Source of the DNA: Cerrena zonata
Taxonomy: Eukaryota > Basidiomycota > Agaricomycetes > Polyporales > Cerrenaceae
NCBI GenBank assembly: GCA_038087015.1
Contig: JASBNA010000001.1
Span: forward strand, 2,170,001 to 2,234,000
DNA length: 64,000 bases
Direction of reading: 5' to 3'
Shown here: positions 1 to 10,842 of the stretch, piece by piece
Numbering within the stretch: the first letter of the stretch is position 1
Layout: every line of letters begins with the position of its first letter
Made by a program: the position numbers and the translations under genes
The notes under the pieces: generated by a model
What the model was told of the DNA's origin: nothing
Seen by the model: the letters and a program-made list of their open reading frames with translations, nothing else
Database searches by the model: none

Positions 1-189
1 AATACACGAAAGTTTTTATACTCGTTGTATGGTGAGCGGAGTGGGTGCAGGACTAACAGATTGGAGGACAGAAAGCATGTTACCAAGAAAGCATTGTATA
101 ATCCGAGAAACAAAAGGTACAGCAATTTCAAGATATTACGACGTTAGTTGACAAGAGTGACTGGAACATGGAAATTAGATGTTACGGCT

Positions 190-2465
190 TCAAAGTAAAG
201 TTGAGGGCCCCTCCATTGGGTCATCCTGATCCATCAGTAGCACAGGTTGACCAAACGACTGAGAACCGGCCTCCTGAGCCTCTTCCTGAACATCGCACTG
301 TCCCTGCTTTAGCGAGCTGATGCGCTGTTGTATATCTTCTATGACCTTCTTTGTCACCCCTAGTTTGTGATTCAAGACCACGCGTTTTACCTCAAGTTCG
401 ACGAATTCTTCCCTGTATGCCTTTTCTAACCGCTCGAGGAATGGTATATCCGTAACTTCCTCGAGCGAGGGCCCGCTATAATGAAACGACGAAGATGGCG
501 CGGCGGGGAGCGGACTGTGAGCACCAATGGATTGAACCATTGGTCGGATGATTGCAGAGAGTGCAGAGGTTGCTGCGCTCTGCGGCTGAATGTCCAACGG
601 AGCTGAGGTTTGTGAGGGGGGGATGGTCCCGGGATGGCCGGTAGTGTGCGATGAACTATTGGGTTGCTCCCGCGGGACAGCGCTCACAGTGGGTCTCTCT
701 CTATTAAGGCCGGGTGGAGGTGTGGCTGGCTGTGCGGCACGCTGCGGTGGCTCCAGCGATAGCGGCTGTGTTGAGGAGGATGGTGAAGCGACACTCTGTT
801 CGAGCGACGCGCTTGGCACTTTCGGAAGCGTATTGCCAGCGGTAACTGCGTTCGATTTGATTGTACCCACAGCACCTATCACTGGATCGTAGCCCGAATT
901 TTAGGCTTCATAAAAGTAAGGTCAAATTTTATAAAAAGTCTCTTACAAAATATGATTTTAAGCACCTAAAAATTGTCAAAAAATGCAGAATTTCAGCAAA
1001 ATTTGATAAATCATAAAATCCTTGGCTAATTCAGACTTTTGTATCTAATTTTTAGACTTTAGAAATATTGAATTTTTGTTTATTTTTTATTGGAGAAAAG
1101 TTTACTATACAAAATTTCAAATTTTGATGCACTTTTGCTTCTTCAAAAGTGATATAAAATTTAAACTGCTAATTTGGAAAGGTCAGTGATATTGCATACT
1201 TAAATATCTCTATCAGATAATATAATTGACAGAGACTATGATTTACCAACAATAGTAGTCTATATCTTCTCTCTAGGCTCTCTATTTATAACACTTTATT
1301 TTGATATATACAATTATATTATGATTTCTAGAGAAATAAAAGTGTATCAAAATTTGGAATTTTGTATAGTAAACTTTTCTCCAATAAAAAATAAACAAAA
1401 ATTCAATATTTCTAAAGTCTAAAAATTAGATACAAAAGTCTGAATTAGCTAAGGATTTTATGATTCATCAAATTTTGCTGAAATTCTGCATTTTTTGACA
1501 ATTTCTAGGTGCTTAAAATCATATTTTGTAAGAGACTTTTTATAAAATTTGACCTTACTTTTATGAAGCCTAAAATTCGGGCCACGATCCAGTGTATAGA
1601 AGGTGGGTTGTTTGTTGAGCGTGAGCGGGTCACTGGCGGTGCTATGGTTTCGTCACCAGGAGGGGATGCGTCGCCAACTGGAAGGGACATGCTATTCCGG
1701 ATGACTGGTGTCCCGATGCTCTGATTTTCTGCCACTGTTGGAAGATGTGTGACAATGTTTAGCCTCATGCTTGAAACGAGAATACTCACACGTAGAACCA
1801 CAGTCTGATTTTTCTTTACCCTTCCCTTTATCCTTGCCCTTGTCTTGGTCTCGTCCCTTATCCTTTGCAGGTCGTGGACGCTTTGAAGGTCGCCCAATCT
1901 TGATTGAGTCAGAGTTACCTACCTCACTTGGTATAGGCGGCTTATTCGAACAAATGGTGGTCTGTGAGGGGGGCGCAGAGTCCGTGCGCAACTGTGTCCC
2001 GCTAGCGTGGTGTCTATCTATCTCCCGCTGAGAAGATGGCCCTGCGGATCCTTCCTGTGGGGGTGTAATGGACCCCTCCAGAAATAACGGAGGCTGTTTT
2101 GGATCTGGTGGGGGGGGGGCTTTCATTGAAGTTTGGGGCCAGATTACCCGCAACAGTAGCCCAACGTGTTTCCCAATGGTTCCTGACGTAGTCGCGCACG
2201 ATGCGCAGACCTTCCTCTACATCAGCGTGGAGGTACTGTCGACGACGGATGTTCATCTGGATGGGATTCTGTGAAATGTTACCAATCATTCGGCGAAGTT
2301 GAGCTGGTCACTAACCAACTCCTTATGAACCTCTCTAAACCACGCTACATACATCTCCCCCCTCTGTGCCAGAATGCCGGTCATATGGTTGGCCCAGTGG
2401 GTGAAGCTAGTATGGACGTTGGCTGAGCGTTCGTCAACATTTGACTGTGTGCTGGTATGTGCCAT
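190..2465 (-). pseudogene. Paralogue A: basic/coiled-coil protein gene split by a transposon
   Basis: I do not recognise the family. Exon 1 (2465-2316) and exon 2 (from 2268) are joined in phase by a GTTAGT...CACAG intron and match paralogue B at 5.4-7.1 kb. The product would have an N-terminal segment with the motif TSFTHWAN, then a segment with RRRQYLHADVEEGL, a Pro-rich stretch, a Lys/Asp/Gly-rich basic stretch after KIGRPSKRPRP (a weak AT-hook-like GRP core), and a C-terminal alpha-helical, probably coiled-coil segment ending near DDPMEGPS. Two lesions are visible. A run of ten G (2110-2119) shifts the frame in the Pro-rich part. A 715-bp foldback element (880-1594) sits inside the coding sequence; removing it with one TAT copy rejoins the two open frames. 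Likely a nuclear protein judging by base-rich content, which is inference. Probably non-functional unless the element is spliced or excised. Confidence 0.7.
880..1594. mobile_element. CACTA-like foldback element, copy 1
   Basis: A 715-bp AT-rich element begins CACTGGATCG and ends CGATCCAGTG. About 265 bp at each end are near-perfect inverted copies (roughly 880-1145 and 1330-1594), leaving about 185 bp of centre. A direct TAT flanks it (877-879 and 1595-1597). CACTA/CACTG termini with a 3-bp target duplication are the hallmarks of the CACTA (En/Spm) superfamily. It has no transposase reading frame, so it is non-autonomous. The very long terminal repeats are unusual for short CACTA derivatives. 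It is almost identical to the element at 2931-3644. Confidence 0.85.
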
Positions 2466-2930
2466 CTTCACTTCTTGTTTTCAGTGCGCTGGTATTGTAG
2501 AAGAGTGAATGTGTTTAGTATGGCAATGGGTCCAACCACTTTACACGTAATTCTCACATGCCACGCGGTTGATGCGCCCATAGGAAGAAGTTCTATCTGA
2601 TGTACGTATATTGAATGTCCTATGTATTCTGAGACATACATGTATACCATTTCATCCTTAAATCGTACATTGGTGGTAAACTCTGCCAGTTCTGCACCCG
2701 CAGACTCTATGCGCACGCTGATAGTAACTCAGTTTAAATCTAAATGATACATTGTAGAGCCCCGCACATCCTTGAAGATCTAATATTCCACTGCAAGCTT
2801 GCCATTAAATTGCCCGAACATCCAATCCCTGTGTTGATTGTGGTATACGACCGTGCTAGTGTCTTCTGGCGTGAGCAGGTGCGGGAGCTGAATGCGTGCA
2901 TCGCTGTGACGGAGAGATGACCAATGTTTG
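2466..2930. other. Upstream region of paralogue A, no firm gene
   Basis: The stretch just upstream of the paralogue A start (about 2470-2580) resembles the equivalent stretch upstream of paralogue B (about 7140-7290), so the tandem duplication included the 5' flank. On the minus strand 2780-2930 stays open and ends with a plausible protein-like tail, but it has no start before the transposon junction and no family I recognise. No RNA gene seen. Confidence 0.4.
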
Positions 2931-3644
2931 CACTGGATCGTGGCCCAAATTTTAGGCTTCATAAAAGTAAGGTCAAATTTTATAAAAAGTCTCTTACAAA
3001 ACATGATTTTAAGCACCTAAAAATTGTCAAAAAATGCAGAATTTCAGCAAAATTTGATGAATCATAAAATCCTTAGCTAATTCAGACTTTTGTATCTAAT
3101 TTTTAGACTTTAGAAATATTGAATTTTTGCTTATTTTTTATTGGAGAAAAGTTTACTATGCAAAATTCAAAATTTTGACACACTTTGTTTCTCCAAAAGC
3201 AATATAAAATTTAAACTGCTAATTTGGAAAGGTCAGTGATATTACATACTTAAATATCTCTATCAGATAGTATAACTGACAGAGACTATGATTTACCAAC
3301 AATAGTAGTTTATATCTTCTCTCTAGGCTCTCTATTTATAATACTTTATTTTGATATATACAATTATATTATGATTTCTAGAGAAATAAAAGTATATCAA
3401 AATTTTGAATTTTGCATAGTAAACTTTTCTCCAATAAAAAATAAGCAAAAATTCAATATTTCTAAAGTCTAAAAATTAGATACAAAAGTCTGAATTAGCT
3501 AAGGATTTTATGATTCATCAAATTTTGCTGAAATTCTGCATTTTTTGACAATTTTTAGGTGCTTAAAATCATGTTTTATAAGAGACTTTTTATAAAATTT
3601 GACCTTACTTTTATGAAGCCTAAAATTCGGGCCACGATCCAGTG
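2931..3644. mobile_element. CACTA-like foldback element, copy 2
   Basis: A 714-bp element with the same CACTGGATCG...CGATCCAGTG ends and same long inverted arms as copy 1. It is flanked by a direct TTG (928-930 of the 2.9-kb line, i.e. 2928-2930, and 3645-3647). It differs from copy 1 by scattered substitutions only, so the two copies share a recent source. It lies 313 bp upstream of the J-domain gene start and could affect that promoter (inference). Confidence 0.85.
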
Positions 3645-3957
3645 TTGAATTCAGGGCACAAGTTCACCATATGCGTTGATTTGGCTCCCCAATTTCAATT
3701 ATTCTATCCTCTCTATTTCCCTCTCCCGGTATATGCTGAACTATTCCCATTAGTATACTTGATGCTCCACGGTACTTTACCTCATTTTGATGTCCGTGAC
3801 CATACAAGGGATAGCATTGATTTCGGTATCAATTTGTCTATGAGCCGTAAATTCCTATTTCATTTTGAAATGGTCCTTCCCGTGATTTTAAGTTTACTAG
3901 GAGTATTTCCTATATACCCAGCCCGTCAGGGGTCAAGTAGGTCCACTTCTCATCATC
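3645..3957. other. 5' flank of the J-domain gene
   Basis: This 313-bp stretch between transposon copy 2 and the ATG at 3958 is pyrimidine-rich on the + strand, as is common in fungal promoters and leaders. No clear TATA box was found. Open frames here are short and do not look coding. Confidence 0.4.
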
Positions 3958-4777
3958 ATGGGATTCGACAACGAGCGCGAGCTATACACTCTGGTAAGCT
4001 TAGATTCCACTCATTTGAAGTACGTGTACTCACTTTTTATCAATATGTTTAGTTTGGCGCAGACCCTACTTGGACGGACGAGCGCATTCTCCGAGTATGG
4101 CGACGAATGGCTGCGCAGGTCAGACACAAAGCTTTTATGATTTTGCAACCATCTCACAGCATTTGAAGGCTCATCCAGACAAAGGAGGCGACCCAGAATA
4201 TTTCAAAGAGTTAAAGTAGGCATCGTCTAAAGCGGCGGATATCATAAGACTGATTGATCCTGCTTGATAGCAATGCAAAAGACGTCCTTACCAACAAGGT
4301 TAGTATGGAAATGTCACGGCTGCAGCGTCATCTGCCTGTTCAACTACAATGTAGGAAACCCGATATCATTACAATCTGGCCACTTTTCAAGGGCGCACGT
4401 GGGATCGTGTAGATGAAGATGGATTCGTCAAAGAATGCATCTCCGAAGAGAGCATCAAGGCATACACAGGCGCCGCTCGTGAACATTGTCTGTTCTGCAG
4501 CAGGTGTCACAAATGCCACTTCGCCCACGACCATAGCTGCATCCCATGCCCTACGTGCATGGCATGCGTTGAACACAATATTCACCCGGATGGCGACCTT
4601 TGTTGCCGCTGCGTGCGCTCGCCCTCGCCCGATAGTTCAAGTTCGTTGTCGGACATGCCACCCGTAGATGATCAAAATTCAAGCGACGTTGAATTATACG
4701 AAGCGATCTGCGAGGATCAGGATCACGATGCTTCTGATTCTCAAGAGCCGATGTGGTCCACCGATGACGAGTTTTGA
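3958..4777 (+). CDS. J-domain protein with a cysteine-cluster region
   Basis: Five exons can be joined with matching phase: 3958-3993, 4053-4118, 4160-4215, 4271-4298 and 4355-4777, giving 202 aa. Residues 1 to about 70 form a J domain: helix II with RILRVWRRMAAQ, the essential HPD inside HPDKGGDPEYFKEL, then a helix IV-like NNAKDVLTNKETRYHYN. The HPD loop recruits and activates Hsp70, so an Hsp70 co-chaperone role is expected. Residues about 100-150 carry a dense Cys/His cluster: CLFCSRCHKC, CIPCPTCMAC and CCRC, likely zinc-binding. The tail is Ser/Asp/Glu-rich. This is neither a type I DnaJ (no G/F region) nor a DPH4-type CSL zinc protein by visible order. Exons as short as 28 and 36 nt explain why no single long frame shows it. 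Confidence 0.78.
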
Positions 4778-5401
4778 GGGCAAGGCATCGAGTAACAATC
4801 ATTCCGTATCTTGTTGATAGCTGGCTTTAACATGTAATATACTGTCATCGTTTATTGATACATATCTTGTGATCTATTTTAACGAAGAAAACACGACATT
4901 GGCCCAATGGTATTGAGGAAGTTAAAACTTCAACAGGGTCAAAACATATAGATTTCCTCCAACGAAGTCTTGCCGTAATAACGTGTCTAGTATGCACTTG
5001 AGGCGAGCGGTTTGTGTTCAACAGCACACTCTACCATTTGTTGTAAGATCACAGTAATTGAAGATGTCAGCCCCGCGCGGAGTAGCGCGCGACGTGCCGT
5101 GCGCAATCCACGTCCGCAGATACCAGGTTTGTGAAGGTGATATGGCTAGTATAGCCCATAGGATCTTAATGTCCATTACCGTGACAGGAATCAAACATTT
5201 CCTTTCAATCTGTGGATAATTTCCTATCTTATTATTGCTGATGTTCATGGTTGTAGAGTCTGTGGATGACCAAGCGGATGATGGCATAGTTATACTCTGC
5301 GCTGTGTTCTCAAAGGCAATATTGTGATTGATCAAGAACATGATTCGACATTAAATAGAACTACAGGTACATTCAAGAAGTAGATACGCATTTATCTCAA
5401 G
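4778..5401. other. Intergenic, no supported gene
   Basis: Between the J-domain gene and paralogue B. A 107-codon open frame exists on the minus strand (5018-5341), but it has no recognisable family, no intron support and no paralogue in the window, so I do not call it. Confidence 0.4.
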
Positions 5402-7132
5402 CTATGTGGCCTTAAGATGTTGTGATTCTGTAGACGGTCCCTCCATTGGGTCGTCTGCATCCATAAGCAACGTAGGTTTTCCAAAGGAGACATTGTCTAC
5501 CTGCTGATCACCTCCACGGGGATCGCCCTGTCGCTGCCTCAGGAACATGATCCGGTGTTGTATATCTTCCAATGCTTGCCTTGCCGATGCCAGCTTTTGG
5601 TCCAGCACTGCACGCTGCACCTCAATATTGATCACATCTTCCTTGAACGCATGCCCCAATCGCTCAAGGAAGGGGATGTCAGTACTGTTTTCGATGGATA
5701 TTTCGCCCTCCTTCCAAAACGACGGTAATGTTGACGAGGTAGGCGGATTGCGGCTAATAGCAGAGCCAACCATTGTCCGCACTATTGTTGAAATTGATGC
5801 GGCTGCAGCTGAAATCTTCGGTTGAAGCTCCAATGTACGAGAATGTGACAATGGGTGAAGGGGATTGGAGGAAACCGCTGTGTCGCCTACAGAACTTGGC
5901 TCCGACGCTACTGACAGCATCATTGGAGGTTCGGAAGGCTGTTGCAAAGTCGGATCCGTCGTGGCGATGGGAATCCTGGGTACTGTAGCTGGGGAAATCG
6001 TTGATGCTGTGGACATGCCTGGTATTTCGGTGTTCTGCTGCTCCAAAGGAGTCTGTGGTGTAGTAAGGGATTGTGCCTTTGGGGCGATGTTTGGTTTGGT
6101 TGATGAACTTGGCACTTGCTGAGAAGTACCTGACATAGCCTGACTCGATGTGGTAGGGCCCATGATTGAGGTCCCTACCGCACTAAGAGAAGGCCTACTG
6201 GCGGCCGATCATGAGCGAGTCATCGGCGGAGCGATGGTGATGGCTGTAGAGCTGCCATCGGTGGTGGGAAGGGACAAGCTGCTTCTCATGGCTGGTGCTT
6301 TGAGTGTCTGCTTAGCTGGTGTTAGTGCGGGTTGTTAGTGATCTATCCTCTCTCGCTCGATAACGCAGCATGCACGAATATGGATTTTGGAGGAAGCGTG
6401 ACGAGACCTACTACCTCCTACCTCGAAACCGCTACTCGATTTCGACCGACTCAAGACTCCGAATATCTCCTTCTCCTTCTCCTTCTCCTTCTCCTTCTCC
6501 TTCTCACTTCGTGCATTTCTTGAAGGACGCCCGATTTTGATTGGTGCGATCGGAGGATTATTGCTTGCATCCGACTTGCTAGCACCTGTGACTGGTCGCT
6601 TAGTGGGTGGTGGAGCGCGAGGTGGTGACACGTTTGAGCTGGACGCGGAATCCGCCCGCAATCGCTTCTTGTATATCGGCCCCTTGTCCTTTGGTTGAGT
6701 TGCTGATCGAGGGGCTTCCTCCTGGGGAGGGGTAACGGGCTCGGGTAGAAATAGCGGGACTTGTTCTGGCTGCGGTGGTGCCGGACTTCCACAGGCGTTA
6801 GGTGCGAGATTGCCAGCAAAAGGGGCCCAACGCGAGTCCCAGTTATTTCGCACATAATCGTGCAGTATACGTAGACCTTCTTCAACGTCATCGTGGAGGT
6901 ACTGTCGACGGCGGAGGCTCATGGACTCAGAACTCTGCTACTATGTCGGTCATCGTGTTGTAAAGATGAGTGATTTACTCACCAGCTCCTTTTCAACTTT
7001 TGCAAACCACGCTACGTACATTCCTTCGTTCTGGGCAAGGATCGAAGTCATGGAGTTAGCCCAGTGCGTGAAGCTGGTTACTACTTCGCCCGACCGCACT
7101 TCGCGATTCGACTGGGTTCCGGATTGTGCCAT
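5402..7132 (-). pseudogene. Paralogue B: basic/coiled-coil protein gene with in-frame stop
   Basis: Tandem homologue of paralogue A. Exon 1 is 7132-6983 (150 nt), exon 2 starts at 6934 and runs into a Glu-Lys repeat, and exon 3 starts near 6315 and runs to the stop at 5402. Conserved segments include SFTHWAN, RRRQYLHDDVEEGL, NLAPN, IKIGRPS, TDIPFLERL and DDPMEGPS; the C-terminal 90 residues look coiled-coil. An in-frame TGA (6211-6209) falls where paralogue A has CGC, in the sequence TRS-stop-S, and the frame is open again beyond it. That may be a nonsense mutation, an assembly error or a sign that the exon is skipped. Function unknown. If the stop is real, both tandem copies are disabled. 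Confidence 0.65.
6465..6505. repeat. Hexamer microsatellite coding Glu-Lys repeats
   Basis: About six tandem copies of TTCTCC lie in exon 2 of paralogue B and encode alternating Glu and Lys on the minus strand. Paralogue A has a different Lys/Gly/Asp-rich stretch at this place, so the tract arose or expanded after duplication. Confidence 0.85.
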
Positions 7133-8635
7133 TTAAAGACGCTGTTTTGAGAGTATGCAGACCTTGAAAGTAAATGAGATGAAGGGAGTGTGTTTGTATG
7201 GCTACGTTTCGACACTGCGCTAAAGCGGCTCGTTGTGGGTCCAGCCTTACACGTAATTGCCATATGCCTGCGCGGTTAATGAGCCTCAACGTAATGCACG
7301 TATATGATGAGTTCTCGCCTTGTGATTTCGTAGTGTTTAAGTATGATACTTGATTTCTGGCCCTATCTGCACACCTTCTGACGCTATCTTTGTTATTCTC
7401 ATTCCCGCCTTGCGCACCCGCAAACCCTCTCCGCTTGCTTTAAGGTTTCCAAGCAATATCTCTACGGCTCCGCAGCTGGTTTGCGACGTGGGCTCGCGCA
7501 TCCTATCTGTCATACATGACCCTGTGCACCTTATCGATAATCACTGCCCGCACATTGGAGCCATACCTACCTCCGCATCTGTCCCCCGACCTTAACCTCC
7601 TCGTTTTAAACGAGCAGTGATCATCCGATTTTCGTATGCGAAGTTCCTATGCTCAATACACCTGCGCCTCCCCCATCCGTCAACTACATCCGAACATAGT
7701 AGCCTCAGTTATGTTCCGCATCCGTCTTGCACACATTTAAGCGCACTGTGATTTACGCTGAGCGGACACGCTAGTCATGGCCGCACATACCATCCTCCCG
7801 CTGGTTCCACTTTCCCGGCCGATGGCTGTTTCCTCAGACACCTTACGCAGCTTCAAGGCGCAGTAGCCTGCCTCTAGCACTATGCGATATAATGTTATTA
7901 TTGTAGGAGCGTTCATAGCGGTTATAGGGTCTAGTCTTTCGAGCTTGCGTGGGTGAAAAAGGAGCTGAGTAGTTCTGACGTATATATATATGCTGGTCCA
8001 TAAGTACCGTGTCCTCGGCTCCACTCGCTTTATGTATATACTCCATATCGTATTACTAGTTGGTGACATATCTACATGTGTATGGTATCCCTCGCGAACA
8101 GTGGTACATTTCCTACCCATTGTGAATGGTATTGCTGTTAAGATGGAGTTACTAACCACTGGTCCATTATGTACATGTTCGCCCATGATTCTAGTGACCA
8201 CAACCATCCCATTACATACAGCTACCTCTCTAGGCATAACAACCACAACCATTACATTCCATACAGCTGCCTCTCTAGGCATAACGGGCACCACCAGCCC
8301 ATCACCCATGGCAGTTTGCGACTTCCAGTTAGGGCATCGTAGCCATTGTGTGTGGAAACAGTTTCGCTCAGCGGAGCCCACTATGGCAATTGACACTATG
8401 AAGACCATTTATACGGTGCATCACTCTCCCTCATTGGCAATGGTACTGCACACCGCGCAGAATACATGCTACTACTCCATTACTAATGCTATAATGATCT
8501 AATACGGCTGGGTACCACCATTCCATTCCATATGGTAGAAAAGCGCCCTACTTACTCCATTACGTATGGTATATATCCCACTGAATGGTGTGGCCTGTCC
8601 GGCAATTACAATGTCCGGCTCCCGCGATGTCCTGA
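7133..8635. other. Gene-free stretch before the left arm
   Basis: No supported gene. Around 8100-8580 the sequence is built of short related phrases with frequent CCATT and TGGTAT motifs. A long minus-strand frame (7737-8408) follows these repeats, is low-complexity with repeated VVMPRE, and is not called. The first 150 bp is the 5' flank of paralogue B. Confidence 0.5.
8198..8287. repeat. Two-copy tandem repeat of about 45 bp
   Basis: The unit starts ACCACAACCAT and contains CTCTCTAGGCATAAC. Copy one is about 8198-8242 and copy two about 8243-8287, with a few differences. It lies in a non-coding area. Confidence 0.75.
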
Positions 8636-9055
8636 TGCGTTACAGGATGGACGAATATGGCAAAGGCTTTATGATATAGCAAGGTTGGCTTCATACTGTT
8701 CCGTGATGCTTCCTTGATTGACTCAAGCACCTTCCGACGGCACCGCCTCGTGATTAGACTTTCTCCCGCAGACGGTAAGCTATCAAATGTGACAATATAT
8801 ATCATTATGTTACTAACCGGTATGTCAGGTCTATCGACGCGATAAAATGATGCACTTTGCTATTCCGTCTTTACGTGTTTCATAATGTCAGAAGCACACA
8901 TAGCACGACGTGTTGACGGCGTTCTCGTCTTTGGCCAGTCGCCTAGCATCGCTAAAGGATACTGTATGTTTCGTCGCAAATGCAGATCAGCACACATTCC
9001 AGCTTCTATGGCCGTGCAAAATGCCGACGGTCTCTTTAGCGAGGGTTGAGAGATG

Positions 9056-9063
9056 TATAAAAT
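9056..9063 (+). promoter_or_regulatory. TATA box of the left secreted-protein gene
   Basis: TATAAAAT lies 111 bp upstream of the ATG and is kept in the right arm at 55653-55660. Confidence 0.6.
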
Positions 9064-9173
9064 GGCCTTACCTGCTTCGACTCAGACAGCATTAGCAGTC
9101 AGTCAAGTCCTACTCGTCAACGTACATCCCTCCTTCAGTTTATCTACTTCCCACCTCTTACCTTCTTTCCAAG

Positions 9174-10010
9174 ATGATGTTCTCCTTTAAATCTCTTGCT
9201 GTCGCTGCTGGCATCGCCTTCGCTGCGATGTCCTCTGTGTGCGCTACCCCTGCCACTGTTACTCCTACTGCGGACGTGACCACCACGACGCAAACGTATA
9301 CCTACACACAAGAGAAGAGCATTGTCTACGTTCTCGAGAAGACGAAGTACGAGGTCACTCCTGTAGTCCAGAAGTTCCGTAAGTCCTATCATTTCCTGTT
9401 CGTTGTTTCACCTGCTCATAACGAGTTTAGACTACATCACGAAGGATAACTGCACTGTGGAGAATGTGACGCCTCTCGTTGAGGAGCTCAAGGCGGTCTT
9501 GACTGTCTCCATCGGAGAGCTTCATGCTCTTGTTGGTGTCGATGTCAATGTGCTGTTGCTCACATCGGCTGGTGTGAAAGTCACTGTCGCCGTTGTTGCT
9601 CAGCTCGTTGCTGATATCCTCATCGTAAGTGTAAAAGATCGCATTGCTGTGTTCCATTTCACTAATAATCGCATTTACAGCTTGTGTTCGGTGCTCTCAG
9701 CTTTGTCCTCGGTCTTGCACACGGCGCCGTTTACACCACTCTCTGCTCTCTGTTCGCTGTCGTCGGGTAAGTGAATAATCTCCTCGTTCGTGGATAAGTA
9801 TTGATATTTTTGTGCAGTGGTCTCGTCGGTACCATTCTTAGCATCGTCCTCAGCCTCGTTGGCGGTGTCCTCGTTGGTCTTGTTGCTGCCATCCTCGCCC
9901 TCATCGGCGAGGTCGTGGCTATTATCCTCACCCTCGACATCATCAGCAAACCATTGGGTTTCTTTTTTTGTGCTTTTTGTAACTTAAATATACTTATTTC
10001 CAACTTATGA
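9174..10010 (+). CDS. Small secreted hydrophobic protein, left copy with altered C-terminus
   Basis: Four exons in phase: 9174-9378, 9431-9624, 9681-9766 and 9818-10010, giving 225 aa. The N-terminus is a classic signal peptide (start MMFSFK, cleavage expected after SSVCA). It is followed by a Thr-rich segment and a region with few cysteines. The C-terminal third is Gly/Val/Leu-rich and hydrophobic with LVGGVLVGLV, so it may insert in membranes or self-assemble. I do not recognise a named domain. Compared with the 212-aa right copy, the last residues differ because sequence after about 9960 is replaced by a candidate LTR starting at 9978, which supplies the final codons and stop. Exported small-protein role is inferred from the signal peptide alone. 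Confidence 0.75.
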
Positions 10011-10842
10011 TAACTTATGAGTCTTATCCAATTCAAGTAGATCCCTCATAGAAAAAGTCCAACTAAGGCCAAAAAGACAGACAAGTTGATTAAGGAGATA
10101 GGTCCTACCTAAGTACATTAAGTCAGATATAAGTTGTAGGTCCATAAATTCCTGATCTACAAATAGGGAAGCAATGGGATTGAGAAAACAAATAACGAGC
10201 GCAAATAGGCTTAACGAGTGTGAAGTACTTAGAAGGACAGTCGATCACCTATGGAATAAATGTACGAGTCTAGTATGGGAAACAATGGTCACGGTATAGC
10301 GGTTGGCGTACCTGAGAGGTTATTCAACATCCGGGTCCTCATTTCCAACTCGGAGTCCTGGGAGTTCATGTACCCACTATACCTGACTTGATTTGGATCA
10401 AGTCTGCTTCAAGTCGGAGGAAGATTGAAATCTGTTGGAGGCGGGACTGAAGTAGTTTTGGCGGAGGTACACCCAATGTAATCGGTAGTCGTCCGCGTGG
10501 GGTAAGCTTGGTTCACTCCGAGTCGGAACATCACCAGAATGCTTGTTGGCATTGGTGACTCGAGTTCTGTGGGTCTTCATATTATGAGTGGTGAGTGTTC
10601 ACTTGGAAGTGTACTGCCAGTGGTGGACCGAATGGAAGAGGAGTTACAAGGTGGATCATCGTCCATGGATCCTAATATCCCCGGTGATGGCTGTGCTTGT
10701 TGGCAAGGCCCGGGTATCTGCGCTCACTCGAGGCCGGTTTCAACGACTGTTGCCCCTGGTAACATCACAGCAGTACGTTTATTGACTTGGTGCTTTAATG
10801 ACTTAGGTTACTTAGATTGAGGTTGTTTTTGATTAAGTTACA
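9978..10842. mobile_element. Candidate solo LTR, left arm only
   Basis: An 865-bp stretch begins TGTAACTTAA and ends TTAAGTTACA, a TG...CA inverted terminus typical of retrotransposon LTRs. Slightly longer flanks (9973-9987 and 10833-10847) are 14/15 inverted matches. It is absent from the right arm, where a short unrelated stretch of about 150 bp sits instead. No 5-bp target duplication is visible, so a TIR-type element or a deletion-plus-insertion event remains possible. It has no coding capacity. Confidence 0.5.

Noticed and set aside
190..892. Overlapping + strand frames across paralogue A
   Set aside because: Shadows of the minus-strand coding sequence shared with paralogue B.
3958..4777. 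J domain plus Cys cluster read as a virus-derived tumour-antigen-like gene
   Set aside because: HPDKGG and helix IV also match ordinary eukaryotic J proteins, the Cys spacing is not distinctive, and the gene has normal fungal introns.
7737..8408. 223-codon minus-strand frame
   Set aside because: Built on repeated short phrases, low complexity, no family and no splice support.
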